Below, in pieces: positions 46,325-55,660 of a stretch of DNA of 64,000 nt (its first letter is position 1; the number at the start of each line of letters is the position of its first letter). The notes beneath the pieces were generated by a model that was given only the letters and a program-made list of their open reading frames with translations, was not told the origin of the DNA and did no database searches. This DNA is from JBBSDP01 sp963754335. Its GTDB lineage: Bacteria; Planctomycetota; Phycisphaerae; Tepidisphaerales; Tepidisphaeraceae. The position numbers and the translations under genes are program-made. The DNA lies in assembly GCA_963754335.1 (NCBI GenBank), contig CAVWFQ010000008.1, positions 1-64,000 on the forward strand. Direction: 5' to 3'.

Positions 46325-47317
46325 CTACATCTCCAGCAATGCGAACAAGGTCTGGTACACCTCCGTGAGAATGAACGGCGACGGCGATGGTTCGTTATCG
46401 AGCCACCATTTCCATTCGATTAAACCGCGATCGACAATTCGCGCAGCCGACGGCTCATCTCCAAGCTGTGCCGCCAGCCGCGCCATCGTCGAATATTCGA
46501 AAACCGCCGCCTTGCTTGCGTCGACCGCCTCGCCGGTGCGACCGTAATAATACCGGCGCAGATCGGCGAATCGTTGCGAGGCGAATGCAAGAATCTGCTT
46601 TCCAATTTTCGGGTTGCTTCGCGTCACGCCCAGCGCCGTGGTGCCGCATCCGGTCAGTCCCACCACATCGTTGGGTGAAAACGTATAGATGTCCAGAAGG
46701 GGATAGAGCGTCTTGAGGTCCGGCTGAACCAGGTCATAAAGCAGCCCGCATGGCGTCACCGCCTTGGCAATGAGCGCATCGCTCTTTTCGGCAACGCTCT
46801 TTAGGCTCTCGTCACCCAGCTTGATCGCCACTTCGCGAACCAAGTCAGGGTCATAGTCCACGAGAAACGAGTTGGAGGCGAACGAGCGGGTCTTGTACGT
46901 GAAATAATTTCGAATGATCCAGACGCCCTGGTCAACGGTTGCGTGATTGGCATAACCCCGCAGTACCGTATGCGCGACCTGGGCGTCGTCGGGCCGTTGA
47001 AATTGCAAAGACCCGATCCAGAACGCGCGGGCCACGCGGAGCGCCTCAGTTGTTCCGCTGGCGTCCACCGGCTGCCCTTCCTTGAAACGCCAAGCTACAA
47101 AGCCACGGCAAAAGGGATCGGCCGGATCGTCATTGATCAGATTTTTCAGGCAGTGCGTACGGAGCGTTTGGTAACCGCTCGAATCCCCGGCCAGCGCGAA
47201 GCAGAGAAACATCTGTGCCGCATCGATCGTGTAAATGAACCCGTCTTCGCGGCGGAGGCGCGAATTCGCGAGACATTCATTCAGGCTCCGCATGATCCGA
47301 TCGCGAAGAATGATCAT
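46325..47317 (-). CDS. Unknown protein, probable alpha/alpha-barrel fold
   Basis: About 330 residues of mostly helical segments with repeated aromatic motifs: DGFIYTIDAAQMFLCFALAG, PFCRGFVAWRFKEGQPVDAS, GTTEALRVARAFWIGSLQF. The pattern, with DASGTTEALRVARAFW and a conserved GCGTTALGVTRSNP, suggests a six-hairpin glycosidase-like fold, but I do not recognise catalytic residues. The open frame extends to 47533, yet its first ~25 residues are encoded by a GTGG/GTAG repeat, so a start at 47317 (MIILRDRIMRSL) is preferred. It is likely in an operon with mltA. Signal peptide not seen. Confidence 0.5.
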   Translation of the reverse strand: MIILRDRIMRSLNECLANSRLRREDGFIYTIDAAQMFLCFALAGDSSGYQTLRTHCLKNLINDDPADPFCRGFVAWRFKEGQPVDASGTTEALRVARAFWIGSLQFQRPDDAQVAHTVLRGYANHATVDQGVWIIRNYFTYKTRSFASNSFLVDYDPDLVREVAIKLGDESLKSVAEKSDALIAKAVTPCGLLYDLVQPDLKTLYPLLDIYTFSPNDVVGLTGCGTTALGVTRSNPKIGKQILAFASQRFADLRRYYYGRTGEAVDASKAAVFEYSTMARLAAQLGDEPSAARIVDRGLIEWKWWLDNEPSPSPFILTEVYQTLFALLEM

Positions 47318-47478
47318 CTCCTCGCGATAAGGCTTGATCGATTTACCGCCGGAACGATCCGGAGCGAGAGACGTGCAGAGGAGGGCGCCCGACCCAGAAT
47401 TGCCGACCGCCCCAGGAATCGGCGTCGAGAAAAAGCCGGATTGGGAATACGGAAACTCAGGTGTACCTCGTGTTGTGC

Positions 47479-47591
47479 CATGTGGCACAGCCGCCCCCCG
47501 CTGTGTTCCGCCGAAGGCGGAATCTTGCGCCATGGGCTCTAACGCATTTCGACCTTCGGTCGAACACAGCCGAGGGCGGCTGTGCTACATG
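47479..47591. repeat. GTGG/GTAG-headed inverted hairpin pair
   Basis: The arms read CATGTGGCACAGCCGCCCCC and, from the other strand, CATGTAGCACAGCCGCCCTC, with hairpins CACAGC...GCTGTG. It lies between mltA and the following gene, and the stop of mltA is 6 bp beyond it. Confidence 0.8.
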
Positions 47592-47596
47592 ATATC

Positions 47597-48895
47597 TTAC
47601 CTGCCGGCCGGCAGGTATTGTCCCACGAGTTCCGGTTTGACCGCGAGATAGTACAACTCTCCCGGATTGAGCTGATGACCGGCGGTCTGCTCCGCCTTTT
47701 CCCCGATTCCCATGAAGATGTCGCATCGCCCGGCAGAGCGGATCGCGCCCCCTTTATCCTGGTCGAGAAGAAACCCATCGAACGGTCGCGTGTTCCCGGA
47801 GGCCGGTGCGCCCGAGCCGGGAAATTCATTTTCCGCCAGTGGAATCGGCACCGATGCAAAGGCGAGCATCGCCGGCGGATAAACCTTCTTATCGGTTGCG
47901 ATCGAGCAGAACGGCGTCACAGGGACGTTCAGCGATCCGTAGGGACCACCCGGCCGCTCGGTGAAAAATACAGTCCGATCGTTGAGCCACAGGTATTTGT
48001 CCATCGCCCCGGGATGTTGCTCGAAGTAACGCCGCATTGCCTGATTGCTCATCTGGTCGGCGGGAATCAAGCCGTCGGCGATCATTTTCTGGCCCGGGCT
48101 CACGGTCGGATATGGACGCCCGTTGATTCCCGCATATCCCACTTCGAGGATCTTTCCGTCCGTCAATCGTAGTCGCGCCGAACCCTGGATCGTGATCACA
48201 TACGCATTCCACCGGCTCGTTACCCACGCCAGTTCCTGGCCCGCCAGCGCGCCGCTTTCGATCTCGCGACGCGTGTAATAGGGCACAGTCTGGCCGTCGG
48301 CGGTTTTGCGGCTCGCGTTTTCCCCGTCATCGTTGGTGATTAAATCCGCCGGTCTCTTGTAAATCGGCCATTGATACGGCCCGCCGCGCGTCAGGCTCGC
48401 GTCGTAGGTAGGCGTGAAATAGCCCGTAAACAGCACCTTCCCGGTATACCCGCTTCCATCCGGCATCGGTGCGCCGATGCTCTGATAGACTTCGAACGTG
48501 ACCGCGATTTGAGCATTGAATCGATTCGCCGCAACGGGCGGGTTCTGATCGAGCATCGCCAGAAATGCCCGCAATGACGCCACCGCCCGATCGTGGGAGA
48601 TATCCAGGTATGGATAGCTTCGCTCGCTGGCGGGATGTTTGAGATACGCGAGGCTGTTGTTGATCGATCGCCGAAGATCAGCGCGATTCATCCCGGCAAG
48701 GCTTCGTGAAAAATCCGGATATTCCGCCGGCGGAATTTTTCGCAGCGCCATTTCCCCCGGCGGCAGCGGGGCGGTGTAATCGATCTTCGGCGCCGCGGCC
48801 TCCGGCGGCCGTTTCGGCCGGCAGCCTGCCGTTACTACGATCGCGATAAGACCGAAACAGGCCAGCCATCCTTTGCGTCCCTGCACCACGCGCAA
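47597..48895 (-). CDS. mltA: Membrane-bound lytic murein transglycosylase A
   Basis: A lipoprotein that cleaves peptidoglycan glycan chains. The signal ends with lipobox TAGC (LIAIVVTAGCRPKRP). The MltA domain carries FTGYFTPTYDASL, QWPIYKRPADLI, YYTRREIESGALAGQELAWV and GSARLRLTDG. The 3D domain at the C-terminus holds DQDKGGAIRSAGRCDIFMGI with conserved Asp residues and ends GQYLPAGR. Length 432 is slightly above E. coli MltA. Peptidoglycan turnover fits the didermic envelope. The stop lies beside a repeat. Confidence 0.93.
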   Translation of the reverse strand: MRVVQGRKGWLACFGLIAIVVTAGCRPKRPPEAAAPKIDYTAPLPPGEMALRKIPPAEYPDFSRSLAGMNRADLRRSINNSLAYLKHPASERSYPYLDISHDRAVASLRAFLAMLDQNPPVAANRFNAQIAVTFEVYQSIGAPMPDGSGYTGKVLFTGYFTPTYDASLTRGGPYQWPIYKRPADLITNDDGENASRKTADGQTVPYYTRREIESGALAGQELAWVTSRWNAYVITIQGSARLRLTDGKILEVGYAGINGRPYPTVSPGQKMIADGLIPADQMSNQAMRRYFEQHPGAMDKYLWLNDRTVFFTERPGGPYGSLNVPVTPFCSIATDKKVYPPAMLAFASVPIPLAENEFPGSGAPASGNTRPFDGFLLDQDKGGAIRSAGRCDIFMGIGEKAEQTAGHQLNPGELYYLAVKPELVGQYLPAGR

Positions 48896-48955
48896 GCCTC
48901 CGTAAAAGAGCGATGATAAGGAGGCAAGGGGATCGAGGATAGATTAGGAGCAGTC

Positions 48956-50752
48956 TTAATTGAGTCCGAGCTTTTTCGCGAGCGATTCCGGCTTCTTGAT
49001 CGGCAACGAACATGTTCCGTTCGTGCAAAGGAAAGCGGCGGGAACCGGCAGCGTCGGGTACTCCACGTCGGTGTTCGGAAGCGGCCCCGACGCCGGGTCC
49101 CACCAGTCGACGCGCTTGTAAGCCGTTGGCGCGCGAAGCGCTTCCCGGAACAGGATTTCCGCCAGGGAATTGTTCTTGGCTCCGACGATTGTTACATGGA
49201 GCGGTTCGCTATTTACCTCGATATCCGCCAGCAGAATTCCCCCGACAAAAAATCCGCGGCCCTGTGCGATCTGGGGCGTCGCCAGGAAACGCATGGCCCG
49301 CTGCGCCATTGCGTGCGCCTCCTTTTTCCCGGTATATCGAAAAAGCAGGTTGAAAAAGCGGGCCGCCGCCGCGTTTTCATCAACTTGCGGATGCGGACGA
49401 TAATCGGGCGCATTCGATTGCGCCGCCGTCGGAAATCCCGCGACGTCCGGCGGCCCGAAATGCCCGGCGATGAACTGGGCCGCGGATTCGGCTTTCTCCA
49501 GCCACGTACGTTCGGCCGTGGCTTCGTAAAGCGCCAGAAACGCGCGGCCCATTGCCAGCGTGTCGCCGAGGTACGGCCCTGCCGAATCGTGCTCGCCGTG
49601 AGAGAAACCGCCGTCCTTGAGCGCACGATGCTCAATCGCCCATTGCGCCGCCCGTCCGGCGCTGGCCAGATCCGAATCGTCACCGGTCCATTCATAAGAA
49701 TCGATCAATCCCCGGATCACCCATCCATTTTCGCGTGCGTATTCGTGCATATCCACACGCGGAACTCCTTCGTGCCGCCGTGCGGCGTCATCCAGGGCAA
49801 AATACTTCTCGGCGTATTCCCCATCGTGCAGGTCCGCATCCTGGCTCACGAAATAGTCGCCGTTCGGCGAGCGCAAAAACGAATTGATGTAACGTCGGAT
49901 ATCCTGCGATGCTTTTAAATAAGATGGATCTTGAAAGTTCGCCCATGCCAGTGCGTAAATGCGCATCACTTCCGCCTGAAACTGCATCAGTTTTTCGAAA
50001 TGCGGATGGTCCCAGTCGCCGTCGATCGAATATTGATACACGCCGCCCCAGACCGGATCGATCAGTTTCAATCCCGCCGTCAGCGTCTGTCGCGCCCGAC
50101 CGGCCGCACCCGTATCGCCCGCGCGGCCCCGAGCCATCGAGTATTCCGCCGCGTCCCAATCGACGAATTTGTGAACCGTTCCCCATCCGCCAAGCTTCGC
50201 GTCGTACGCCTTGGCCATTCGATCTTCGAGCGTCTTTTTCAATTCGGGCGCGAGCGAAGACTGCGAGCTGAACGCGATCGGCTTCCCGGCCCGCACGGAC
50301 GGCCCAGGAGTCGGATCGTCGATAATCGCCTGAAGCAATCGCGCCATCGGCCCCGGCGGAACATAGCCGGAGCGAATCGCGATCTCCCCGCCGTCGGCGT
50401 TAAACATCACCGTGGCCGGCCAACCATAATCTTCATATCGATTCGAAATATCCGGACGCGAATCCTGATCGACCTTCACCGCGATATATTTTTCCCGAAT
50501 GAGCCGGATCACTTCCGGATCGCGATAGGTCACCTCATCCTCGACATGGCACCAGTGACACCAGACGGCTTCGAGATCCATCAGGACGAACTTGTGCTCA
50601 TTCTTCGCCTGGGCGAAGACCGCGTCAGACCAGGGCTGCCAGGTAATTCCCGGTTCGCTCGGTTGGGTGGCGGCGCCACCGTGAGCGGGCATTACATCAA
50701 GCGGCGCAACAAATAATGCAAATACGCCGAAGAGGATCAATCGTGAAAACAC
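48956..50752 (-). CDS. Thioredoxin-fold DUF255-type protein (YyaL-like)
   Basis: A signal peptide (VFSRLILFGVFALFVAPLDV) precedes a thioredoxin-like domain with ITWQPWSDAVFAQAKNEHKF and the redox motif EAVWCHWCHVEDE (CxxC), then an (alpha/alpha)6-barrel-like region (KLIDPVWGGVYQYSIDGDWD, HFEKLMQFQAEVMRIYALAW). This matches the thioredoxin domain-containing YyaL/SSP411 family, which normally is cytosolic; the signal peptide places this one outside the cytosol. The GTG at 50752 is chosen over ATG 50806, whose 18 residues look non-coding. Role unknown. Confidence 0.85.
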   Translation of the reverse strand: MFSRLILFGVFALFVAPLDVMPAHGGAATQPSEPGITWQPWSDAVFAQAKNEHKFVLMDLEAVWCHWCHVEDEVTYRDPEVIRLIREKYIAVKVDQDSRPDISNRYEDYGWPATVMFNADGGEIAIRSGYVPPGPMARLLQAIIDDPTPGPSVRAGKPIAFSSQSSLAPELKKTLEDRMAKAYDAKLGGWGTVHKFVDWDAAEYSMARGRAGDTGAAGRARQTLTAGLKLIDPVWGGVYQYSIDGDWDHPHFEKLMQFQAEVMRIYALAWANFQDPSYLKASQDIRRYINSFLRSPNGDYFVSQDADLHDGEYAEKYFALDDAARRHEGVPRVDMHEYARENGWVIRGLIDSYEWTGDDSDLASAGRAAQWAIEHRALKDGGFSHGEHDSAGPYLGDTLAMGRAFLALYEATAERTWLEKAESAAQFIAGHFGPPDVAGFPTAAQSNAPDYRPHPQVDENAAAARFFNLLFRYTGKKEAHAMAQRAMRFLATPQIAQGRGFFVGGILLADIEVNSEPLHVTIVGAKNNSLAEILFREALRAPTAYKRVDWWDPASGPLPNTDVEYPTLPVPAAFLCTNGTCSLPIKKPESLAKKLGLN

Positions 50753-50871
50753 GGGTTTGCCGCCTTTCGCACTGGGATACCGATATAACCCGCCGAAGGA
50801 CGGCAACTATTCCAATTCCGTTCGAACTCGCGATTGGCGTCAAATCTGCGAGGGCAATCGTCGCGATTGAT

Positions 50872-51232
50872 CTGCCGTTGAAAGTTGGACGTTGGGCTCA
50901 TCGATCCAAAACGGTGCTTCGGCTTTTTCGTGGCACGGGCGTCTCGCCCGTGCGCCGTGGTACTCCACGGCGATCGAAGGTACTCCACCGATCCAGCAAG
51001 AGCGAAGCGTTCTCCCGATTCGAATTCGAAAACGCTGCGATTGTATTTTCCTCGGTCGAGTAGGAACAACTTTCGTCTTTACGCCGCACGGGCGGGACGC
51101 CCGTGCCACCAGGAATTCAGGCCGCTTGCGAAAACATTTGAAGCATCGACATGAGCCGGATGTTGAAGGTCGATTCGTACTCCAATTAACGTTCAACGCT
51201 CAACTTCCATCGCTCAATGTTCAACTGCGGAA
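50872..51232. repeat. Composite intergenic repeat between the DUF255 gene and lipA
   Basis: The outer arms are heptamer-like GTTGAAAGTTGGACGTTGGG (50876) and CAACGCTCAACTTCCATCGC (51193). Within lie GTGGCACGGGCGTCTCGCCC (50930) and its inverse GGGCGGGACGCCCGTGCCAC. This is the same nesting as at 11184-11344, with a different outer/inner order. No gene is seen from 50807 to 51260. Confidence 0.8.
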
Positions 51233-51260
51233 AGGACCAACGGTTCATCTGAGCGAAGAT

Positions 51261-52173
51261 TTATCGAACCCCCGCCAGCGCCACCTGCTTTTCCGCGTGA
51301 TAGCTGCTGCGCACCAGCGGCCCCGATTCGACATGGCGCAGTCCCTTTGCTTCCCCGCGCATCTTCCATGAAGCAAATTCATCCGGATGCACCCAGCGCT
51401 CTACTTTAAGATGATCCGCGGTCGGCTGAAGATATTGCCCGAGGGTGAGGATGTGACAGCCGATCGCCACCAGGTCATCGATCACCGATTCGATTTCGTC
51501 TTCGGTTTCGCCCAGGCCGAGCATCATGCCGGTCTTGGTGACGAATCCCTGCTGGGCGGCGATCTGAAGCAGCTTCAGCGAGCGATGATATTTCGCCTGC
51601 GGGCGCACCTTCTGTGTAGAGCCGCGGCACCGATTCCATGTTGTGATTGAGGATGTCCGGCTTCTGATCGAGCACCTTCTGAAGCGCATCCCAGTCGCCG
51701 CAGAAATCGGGAATCAGCACTTCGACGCTCGTGCCCGGCGATTGCAATCGCACCTGCCGGATCGTCTCCGCCCAGACGGCCGCGCCGCCGTCGGGAAGCT
51801 CATCGCGATTCACGCTGGTGATGACGGTGTGTTTCAGTCCCATCGCAGCCACCGCCTTCCCCACGCGCACCGGCTCATCCAGATCAAGCGTCGGCGGACG
51901 CCCCGTCGCAATATGGCAGAACCCGCACGAGCGAGTGCAGACATCCCCGAGGATCATCAGCGTGGCGGTCCCCGCCGACCAGCATTCGCCCATGTTCGGG
52001 CACTTGGCTGACTGGCAGACCGTGTGCAGCCTCTCGTCGTTGACGAGCTTGAGCAGCTTGGAATATCCCTCGCCGCCGGGCATTTTCATCTTGAGCCAGG
52101 AGGGCTTGCGGCCCGGCATGTCGGATCCGGGGATTGGTGCGGAGGGGACGAATTGCGTGAGTGCATGGGCCAT
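51261..52173 (-). CDS. lipA: Lipoyl synthase, frameshifted
   Basis: A radical SAM enzyme that inserts two sulfurs into octanoyl chains to make lipoate. Two cluster motifs are intact: CQSAKCPNMGEC (auxiliary cluster) and CTRSCGFCHIATG (CxxxCxxC, radical SAM). Then come TVITSVNRDELPDGGAAVWA and EVLIPDFCGDWDALQ; after a one-base change near 51615, GMMLGLGETEDEIESVIDDL and the C-terminal SSYHAEKQ (SSYHA signature). The frame break separates NHNMESVPRLYTE from VRPQAKYHRSLKLL; these are contiguous in other LipA proteins. Such an essential gene would be unlikely to be broken. Confidence 0.92.
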
Positions 52174-52274
52174 AGGGATAAAAGCGACAAACTCATTTTA
52201 GAGATTGGCAGGAGGTTGATCAAACGAAGAGGATTTGCTCGAAACACGTCCCTAAATCGCAAAAGTGTCAGCAC

Positions 52275-52345
52275 GCCGGGAGAGCCGGGCCGCCTCGGCA
52301 CGCGGGACGCTGCGGTCGGCTCGGGGACCAGCCGGCTCTCCCAGC
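52275..52345. repeat. Palindromic repeat GGGAGAGCCGG
   Basis: CCGGGAGAGCCGG at 52276 pairs with CCGGCTCTCCC at 52332, with an interior of GCCGCCTCGGC and GTCGGCTCGGGGACCAG that also pairs in part. Confidence 0.65.
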
Positions 52346-52394
52346 GATCGGAAGTCATTAAACTTCTTCAGGTCGCGGGAAGCGCAACTATGCA

Positions 52395-52986
52395 CTACCG
52401 CATCGGCATGACACCGGCCGCCGGCGTTATCCCGCATTCCGGGCAGCGGCCGCTCTGGCCACGTAGATCGTATCCGCACATCGGGCAATGTCCCGATTCC
52501 TGCCGGCGAATTGACCGTCTTCTTCTCCAGTTCGAAATCAGCATCGATCCTGCCGCCGGCAGCACCGCCAGTAAGACCAACAGCGGAATGGGTACTCGCG
52601 ATCAACTGGTAGCGTACGCGCAGCGGTTTTGGACGATTGATGGCGGGCGCAAAGGGCTCGGAAACCGCGAACGTTCCGCCGCTCGTCATTGAGATTCCGA
52701 ACGGAAACCAGTTGCGATAGACGGCCCGTTGTCCAATCGCAAAGCCCGCATAGGCGGTGCGATCGTGTCTCCAGTGCAGCGGCACCTCACCCGGCCAGCG
52801 GGAGACAGTCGTGAACCGGATCTGATCGGCGATGACGCAGATTTCGCAATAGACATGGCGCGGCGTGGTGAAAATCGCCACGTCGTATACAAATCGCCCG
52901 CGAATCCAGAGCGCAAGCAACGCCGCGCCGACGACCAGGCCCAGAATGCGAAAAATCCAAAATATCCGCTGCGGCATTCGTCGCAT
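52395..52986 (-). CDS. Two-TM zinc-ribbon membrane protein, frameshifted
   Basis: The start MRRMPQRIFWIFRILGLVVG gives a first TM helix; the extracytoplasmic middle has VYDVAIFTTPRHVYCEICVI and VSRWPGEVPLHWRHDRTAYA. After a one-base change near 52570 a second helix (VLLAVLPAAGSMLISNWRRR) and a C-terminal zinc ribbon (GHCPMCGYDLRGQSGRCPEC) follow. This is the typical layout of a family abundant in planctomycetes (N-helix, domain, C-helix, CxxCGYDL...CPECG). Function unknown. It follows a palindrome and lies divergent to ruvA. Confidence 0.65.
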
Positions 52987-53035
52987 TGTAACAAAACGTC
53001 GGACAGAATTTCCTTTCCCTGAAATGCGCACTTTG

Positions 53036-53128
53036 AAGATGCGCGGACTGACGTCCGCGGCTGTGAAGGAGTGGCCCACTGCAGATCGCGCATCCTTGAT
53101 AGCCGCGGACGTCAGTCCGCGCGTCTTC
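53036..53128. repeat. Palindromic repeat GCGCGGACTGACGTCCGCGG
   Basis: The arm GAAGATGCGCGGACTGACGT continues with CCGCGGCT and is inverted at 53101-53128 (AGCCGCGGACGTCAGTCCGC). Each arm holds a CGCGGACTGACGTCCGCG hairpin. It sits between the zinc-ribbon gene and ruvA. Confidence 0.8.
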
Positions 53129-53225
53129 GCCGGTTCGGTAAAAGTTTCCGTTTGCGTCATACGATGGAACGGAGGGCGCCGATGCGTTTGTCGATGTGGA
53201 ATCCCGCACCTAAGATGCGCGGGCA

Positions 53226-53852
53226 ATGATTTCAGCATTGACCGGAGAATTGCGGCGAGTAGACGCTGACCGCGTACACGTCCAGGTCGGCCCGGTCCTT
53301 TGCGAATTGCTTATCCCCTCGATGGATTTGCAACTGTTGCAAGCAGCAGTGGGACAGGAGATCACATTTCACACCTATTTCTACCTTGAAGGCGACGCCT
53401 CCGGCGGCAACATCCAGCCACGGCTGGTCGGGTTTCTCCGCCCCGAGGACCGCGCGTTTTTTCACCTCTTCATTACCGTGAAGGGAATCGGCCCGAAAAA
53501 AGCGCTGCGGGCTTTGGCTTTGCCGGTGGGAGAGATCGCCCAGGCGATCGAATCGAAGAATGCGCGCTTCCTGATCGAGCTTCCGCAGATTGGCAAGCGG
53601 ATGGCCGAGCAAATCGTTGCCGAACTCGCCGGCAAGGCCGCGGAATTTGCCTCACCGATGGTGGACGGAAAGCCAACTGCTGGCGGACGCATGGCCGCCG
53701 AGGAAGACGCGATTGCAACGCTCATGGCCCTCGGCGAACGTCGTCTAGACGCGGAGCATTTACTCGATCGTGCGAAACAGAATAATTCGGCGATGACGTC
53801 GACGGATGCGTTGGTGCGGGAAATGCTGAGGTTGCGGACAGCGCGGGGATAG
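53226..53852 (+). CDS. ruvA: Holliday junction branch-migration protein RuvA
   Basis: The 208-residue RuvA has its OB fold (MISALTGELRRVDADRVHVQ), two helix-hairpin-helix motifs (FITVKGIGPKKALRALA and LPQIGKRMAEQIVAELA) and the C-terminal RuvB-binding helical domain (DAIATLMALGERRLDAEHLL). It recognises four-way junctions and recruits RuvB. ruvB follows 200 bp downstream on the same strand. RuvC is not in the window. Confidence 0.95.
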   Translation: MISALTGELRRVDADRVHVQVGPVLCELLIPSMDLQLLQAAVGQEITFHTYFYLEGDASGGNIQPRLVGFLRPEDRAFFHLFITVKGIGPKKALRALALPVGEIAQAIESKNARFLIELPQIGKRMAEQIVAELAGKAAEFASPMVDGKPTAGGRMAAEEDAIATLMALGERRLDAEHLLDRAKQNNSAMTSTDALVREMLRLRTARG

Positions 53853-54052
53853 GGGAGGCCGAAAGTACTGGGAGAGGGAGACGGAACTCTGTCGCCGATT
53901 CGGTTAGGCACCCGTTGATTTCCGCGAGCCCGATTCGTTGGCGAGCACGTGAGCATTCCCTGATCTTTTACGTTTACGTGCCGGTCGATCGGAACGGCAC
54001 ATTCCTCCTCGCTCCCCTTTACGTTTCGCGCTCGACCTTTTACGTTCGTCTC

Positions 54053-55090
54053 ATGGCTCGCGAGCGCATCATTTCGTCCGAGTCAGGCGGCGAGCCCGAG
54101 GAGCGCGATAATTTTGCGCTCCGGCCGCTCCGGTTTGCGCAATATATCGGGCAGGAATCGCTGATTCGGAAGCTTCATATCGCCGTCGAGGCGGCCCGCA
54201 GTCGAAAGGAACCGGTCGATCATATGCTGCTCCATGGGCCGCCGGGGTTGGGGAAGACGACGCTCGCGCATGTCGTCGCCAACGAAGTGGGGGCGCAGGT
54301 TCACGTGACCAATGGCCCCGCGCTGACCAAAGGCGCGGACTTGGTCGGCATTCTCACCAAGCTCAGTTACGGGGACGTTCTCTTCATCGACGAGATCCAC
54401 CGGCTCAGCGCGATCGTGGAGGAATATCTCTACCCGGCGATGGAGGATTTCAAAGTTGATGTGACGCTCGATCAGGGGGCTCACGCGCGGACGGTGACGA
54501 TTCCAATTCAGCCGTTCACATTGATCGGCGCCACGACGCGGATTGGCCTGCTGACCGGGCCGATGCGCGGACGGTTTGGGATCAGCGAGCACATTGAGTT
54601 TTATACGCCGGAGGCGTTGCACGAAATTCTTCGCGCCAATGTGAAGCTGCTCAAATTGCAGACGGAGGAGCCGGCTCTGTGGGAATTGTCACGCCGAAGC
54701 CGCGGCACGCCACGGGTGGCCAATCGCCTGTTGAGGCGCGTGCGCGATTTTGCATCGGTCGAAGGAAACGGGAAGCTGACGCTTCCGATCACGCGTTCGG
54801 CACTCGAACTGGCGGGGATCGACGAGCGTGGCCTCGACGAGCAGGACCGGACCTTCCTGCGGACGGTGATCGAAGTGTACGACGGCGGGCCGGTTGGCGT
54901 CGAAGCGGTCGCCGCCACGATGGGCGAGGAGCGGGATACGCTGGAAGACGTGATTGAGCCGTTCCTGCTTCAGAACGCGTTCGTGACGCGCACGCGGCAG
55001 GGGCGCCGGGCGACCAAAATTGCATACGAGCATCTGGGAATTCCGTATCAGCCGCCGCCGGAGGGAGAAAACCTGTTTGGAAACTCTTAA
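54053..55090 (+). CDS. ruvB: Holliday junction helicase RuvB
   Basis: The 345-residue AAA+ motor of branch migration. Walker A GPPGLGKTTLAHVVA, Walker B VLFIDEIHRL, sensor 1 IGATTRIGLLTGPMRGRFG with the arginine finger, and the C-terminal winged helix with TFLRTVIEVYDGGPVGVEAV are intact. ATG at 54053 (MARERIISSE) is preferred over an upstream ATG at 53915, because the extension (SLIFYVYVPVDRNGTFLLAP) is encoded by short TTTACGTTT-type repeats. It should form an operon with ruvA. Confidence 0.95.
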   Translation: MARERIISSESGGEPEERDNFALRPLRFAQYIGQESLIRKLHIAVEAARSRKEPVDHMLLHGPPGLGKTTLAHVVANEVGAQVHVTNGPALTKGADLVGILTKLSYGDVLFIDEIHRLSAIVEEYLYPAMEDFKVDVTLDQGAHARTVTIPIQPFTLIGATTRIGLLTGPMRGRFGISEHIEFYTPEALHEILRANVKLLKLQTEEPALWELSRRSRGTPRVANRLLRRVRDFASVEGNGKLTLPITRSALELAGIDERGLDEQDRTFLRTVIEVYDGGPVGVEAVAATMGEERDTLEDVIEPFLLQNAFVTRTRQGRRATKIAYEHLGIPYQPPPEGENLFGNS

Positions 55091-55091
55091 A

Positions 55092-55139
<48 letters not shown>

Positions 55140-55213
55140 ATGGGAAAGCGGAAATGACCAGCCCGAGCCCCGCGCTACAAACCAGATCGGCTCAGTGATA
55201 GCATAAGCCCGCC

Positions 55214-55558
55214 ATGAAGCTCATCATCGCTTACATTCAGCCGGACAAGCTCGCCTCGGTCAAGGAATCACTCTTCAAGGCGGATGTTGGAAAGATGTCG
55301 GTCGTCCCCAATGCCCAGGGATGCGGACAGCAGAAGGGCCACACCGAGGCTTATCGGGGCGTGATCACCGAAGTCACTTTGCGGCCCAAAACGCGCATCG
55401 AAATTGCCGTCAATGACAAATTTGTTCAGCAGACCGTTGATGCCATCATCAAAGGTGCGCGAACCGGCAAGATCGGGGATGGAAAAATCTTTATCCTTCC
55501 GCTCGAAGAGTGCATCCGCATCCGCACCGGTGAAACTGGATTCGACGCGATCGGATAA
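55214..55558 (+). CDS. glnB: Nitrogen regulatory protein PII
   Basis: A 114-residue PII-family signal protein that reads ATP/ADP and 2-oxoglutarate. MKLIIAYIQPDKLASVKESL opens the fold; the T-loop is QKGHTEAYRGVITEVTLRPK; the ATP site residues are in TGKIGDGKIFILPLEE and IRIRTGE. The Tyr that GlnD uridylylates (Tyr51 in E. coli GlnB) is replaced: the equivalent position is Thr52. So covalent control by uridylylation there is unlikely. No amtB or glnA is adjacent. It stands alone between ruvB and a cupin gene. Confidence 0.93.
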   Translation: MKLIIAYIQPDKLASVKESLFKADVGKMSVVPNAQGCGQQKGHTEAYRGVITEVTLRPKTRIEIAVNDKFVQQTVDAIIKGARTGKIGDGKIFILPLEECIRIRTGETGFDAIG

Positions 55559-55660
55559 TTGCGCAATTGTGGCATCGGCTCGTTGCGCAAGCCGCCCATC
55601 CCAGTGCGGATTTCGAAACCCCTGCGGATCGGGGCCGCAATCGTTTTCCTGGGAGAAGTC

